Positions 63,811-64,000 of a DNA stretch of 64,000 nt are shown here, piece by piece. The stretch spans positions 1-64,000 of the forward strand of contig NJBH01000009.1 of the NCBI GenBank assembly GCA_005223125.1, read 5' to 3'. The notes under the pieces were generated by a model. That model ran no database searches and was not told the origin of the DNA. It saw only the letters and a list, made by a program, of their open reading frames with translations. The first letter of the stretch is position 1. Each line of letters begins with the position of its first letter. The stretch is from Promethearchaeota archaeon Loki_b32. GTDB lineage: Archaea > Asgardarchaeota > Lokiarchaeia > Sigyniarchaeales > SOKP01. The translations under genes were made by a program, and so were the position numbers.

Positions 63811-64000
63811 TTAATATTCAATACCATATCTAGCTGTTATTCCTTGGGAGGAATAATAATGTTTTATCATTCTCATTTCAGTTACTAAATCTGCTAATTC
63901 CTTTATTTTAGGGTGCATTTTTGGCCCTCCTGTAAGTATTAATTCTACTCGACTTGGTTTCCTTTTAATAAGATTTAAAACCGGTTCAACTGTTATCACA
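63811..64000 (-). CDS. Cobalamin adenosyltransferase (CobO/BtuR type), C-terminal part only
   Basis: The last 63 or so codons of a gene that runs off the window edge. Visible are EPVLNLIKRKPSRVELILTG, the ADLVTEM motif, KHYYSSQGITARYGIEY and the stop. LTGG followed by ADLVTEMRMIKHYY is the conserved end of CobA/CobO/BtuR corrinoid adenosyltransferases, whose usual form is TGR...ADLVTEM...KH. It adenosylates cobalamin, consistent with B12 use elsewhere (QueG-like gene at 1614). The start is outside the window. Confidence 0.82.
   Translation of the reverse strand, partial: VITVEPVLNLIKRKPSRVELILTGGPKMHPKIKELADLVTEMRMIKHYYSSQGITARYGIEY

Overview
The window is AT-rich archaeal DNA and most resembles an Asgard archaeon of the Lokiarchaeia/Promethearchaeota type. 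Archaeal markers are Alba, a small histone-fold protein, a HerA-NurA-Mre11-Rad50 cluster, a Taw2-like wybutosine enzyme, a His-type (Sec11-like) signal peptidase, GGTGA Shine-Dalgarno sites and TATA boxes. The Asgard assignment is inference. It rests on a gelsolin-like domain, a degenerate Ras-fold protein, an IFT52/GIFT-like domain, SDS22-like LRRs and a LURP-one protein in one genome.

Layout. 1-930: tRNA-Leu(UAG), then an XRE regulator/membrane protein pair behind a 19-bp direct-repeat operator. 966-6490: an eroded and partly duplicated locus of a QueG-like corrinoid/Fe-S protein, DUF2229 and BadF-type activases, and a PlsC-like acyltransferase. 6550-21300: membrane methyltransferase, PAS kinase, GNAT, C45 hydrolase, LRR membrane protein, flavodoxin-ribbon protein, pseudo-GTPase, a pair of 7TM paralogs (one broken) and a Ca2+/Na+ exchanger. 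21500-32760: RHH protein, sirtuin, PIG-L deacetylase, KDPG aldolase, M29 aminopeptidase, class III aminotransferase, FGGY kinase, LURP-one protein and acyl-CoA synthetase. 32869-40430: tRNA/nucleic-acid methyltransferases, GIFT-like protein, endonuclease III, rhomboid, PCMT-like protein, PfpI and an ICMT-like protein. 40586-53605: a large cytosolic beta-sandwich protein, a Cys-cluster protein, a nuclease-like protein, the gelsolin-like protein, a UvrD-type helicase, then HerA, NurA, Mre11 and Rad50 for DNA-end resection. 53673-64000: histone-fold and Alba genes facing away from each other across 750 bp, signal peptidase, lipid kinase, M28 peptidase, thiolase with DUF35 partner, MFS carrier, DUF3795 protein and the end of a cobalamin adenosyltransferase.

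The most unexpected signal is in translation starts. Several conserved genes have no ATG, GTG or TTG before their conserved N-terminus. Instead an in-frame ATT or ATA sits about 6-7 bases after a GGTGA/GTGA site (PAS kinase, 15843 gene, PfpI, NurA, M28 peptidase). Rad50 and the PIG-L deacetylase also lack any canonical start. This points to regular AUU/AUA initiation in this lineage, and start-codon-based gene calling would truncate these genes.

The second theme is gene decay and duplication: a 90-bp perfect repeat and fragments around the QueG-like gene, a DUF2804 remnant, a 7TM paralog with an internal stop, and fragments at 23360-23530. No CRISPR array, insertion sequence or rRNA was seen.
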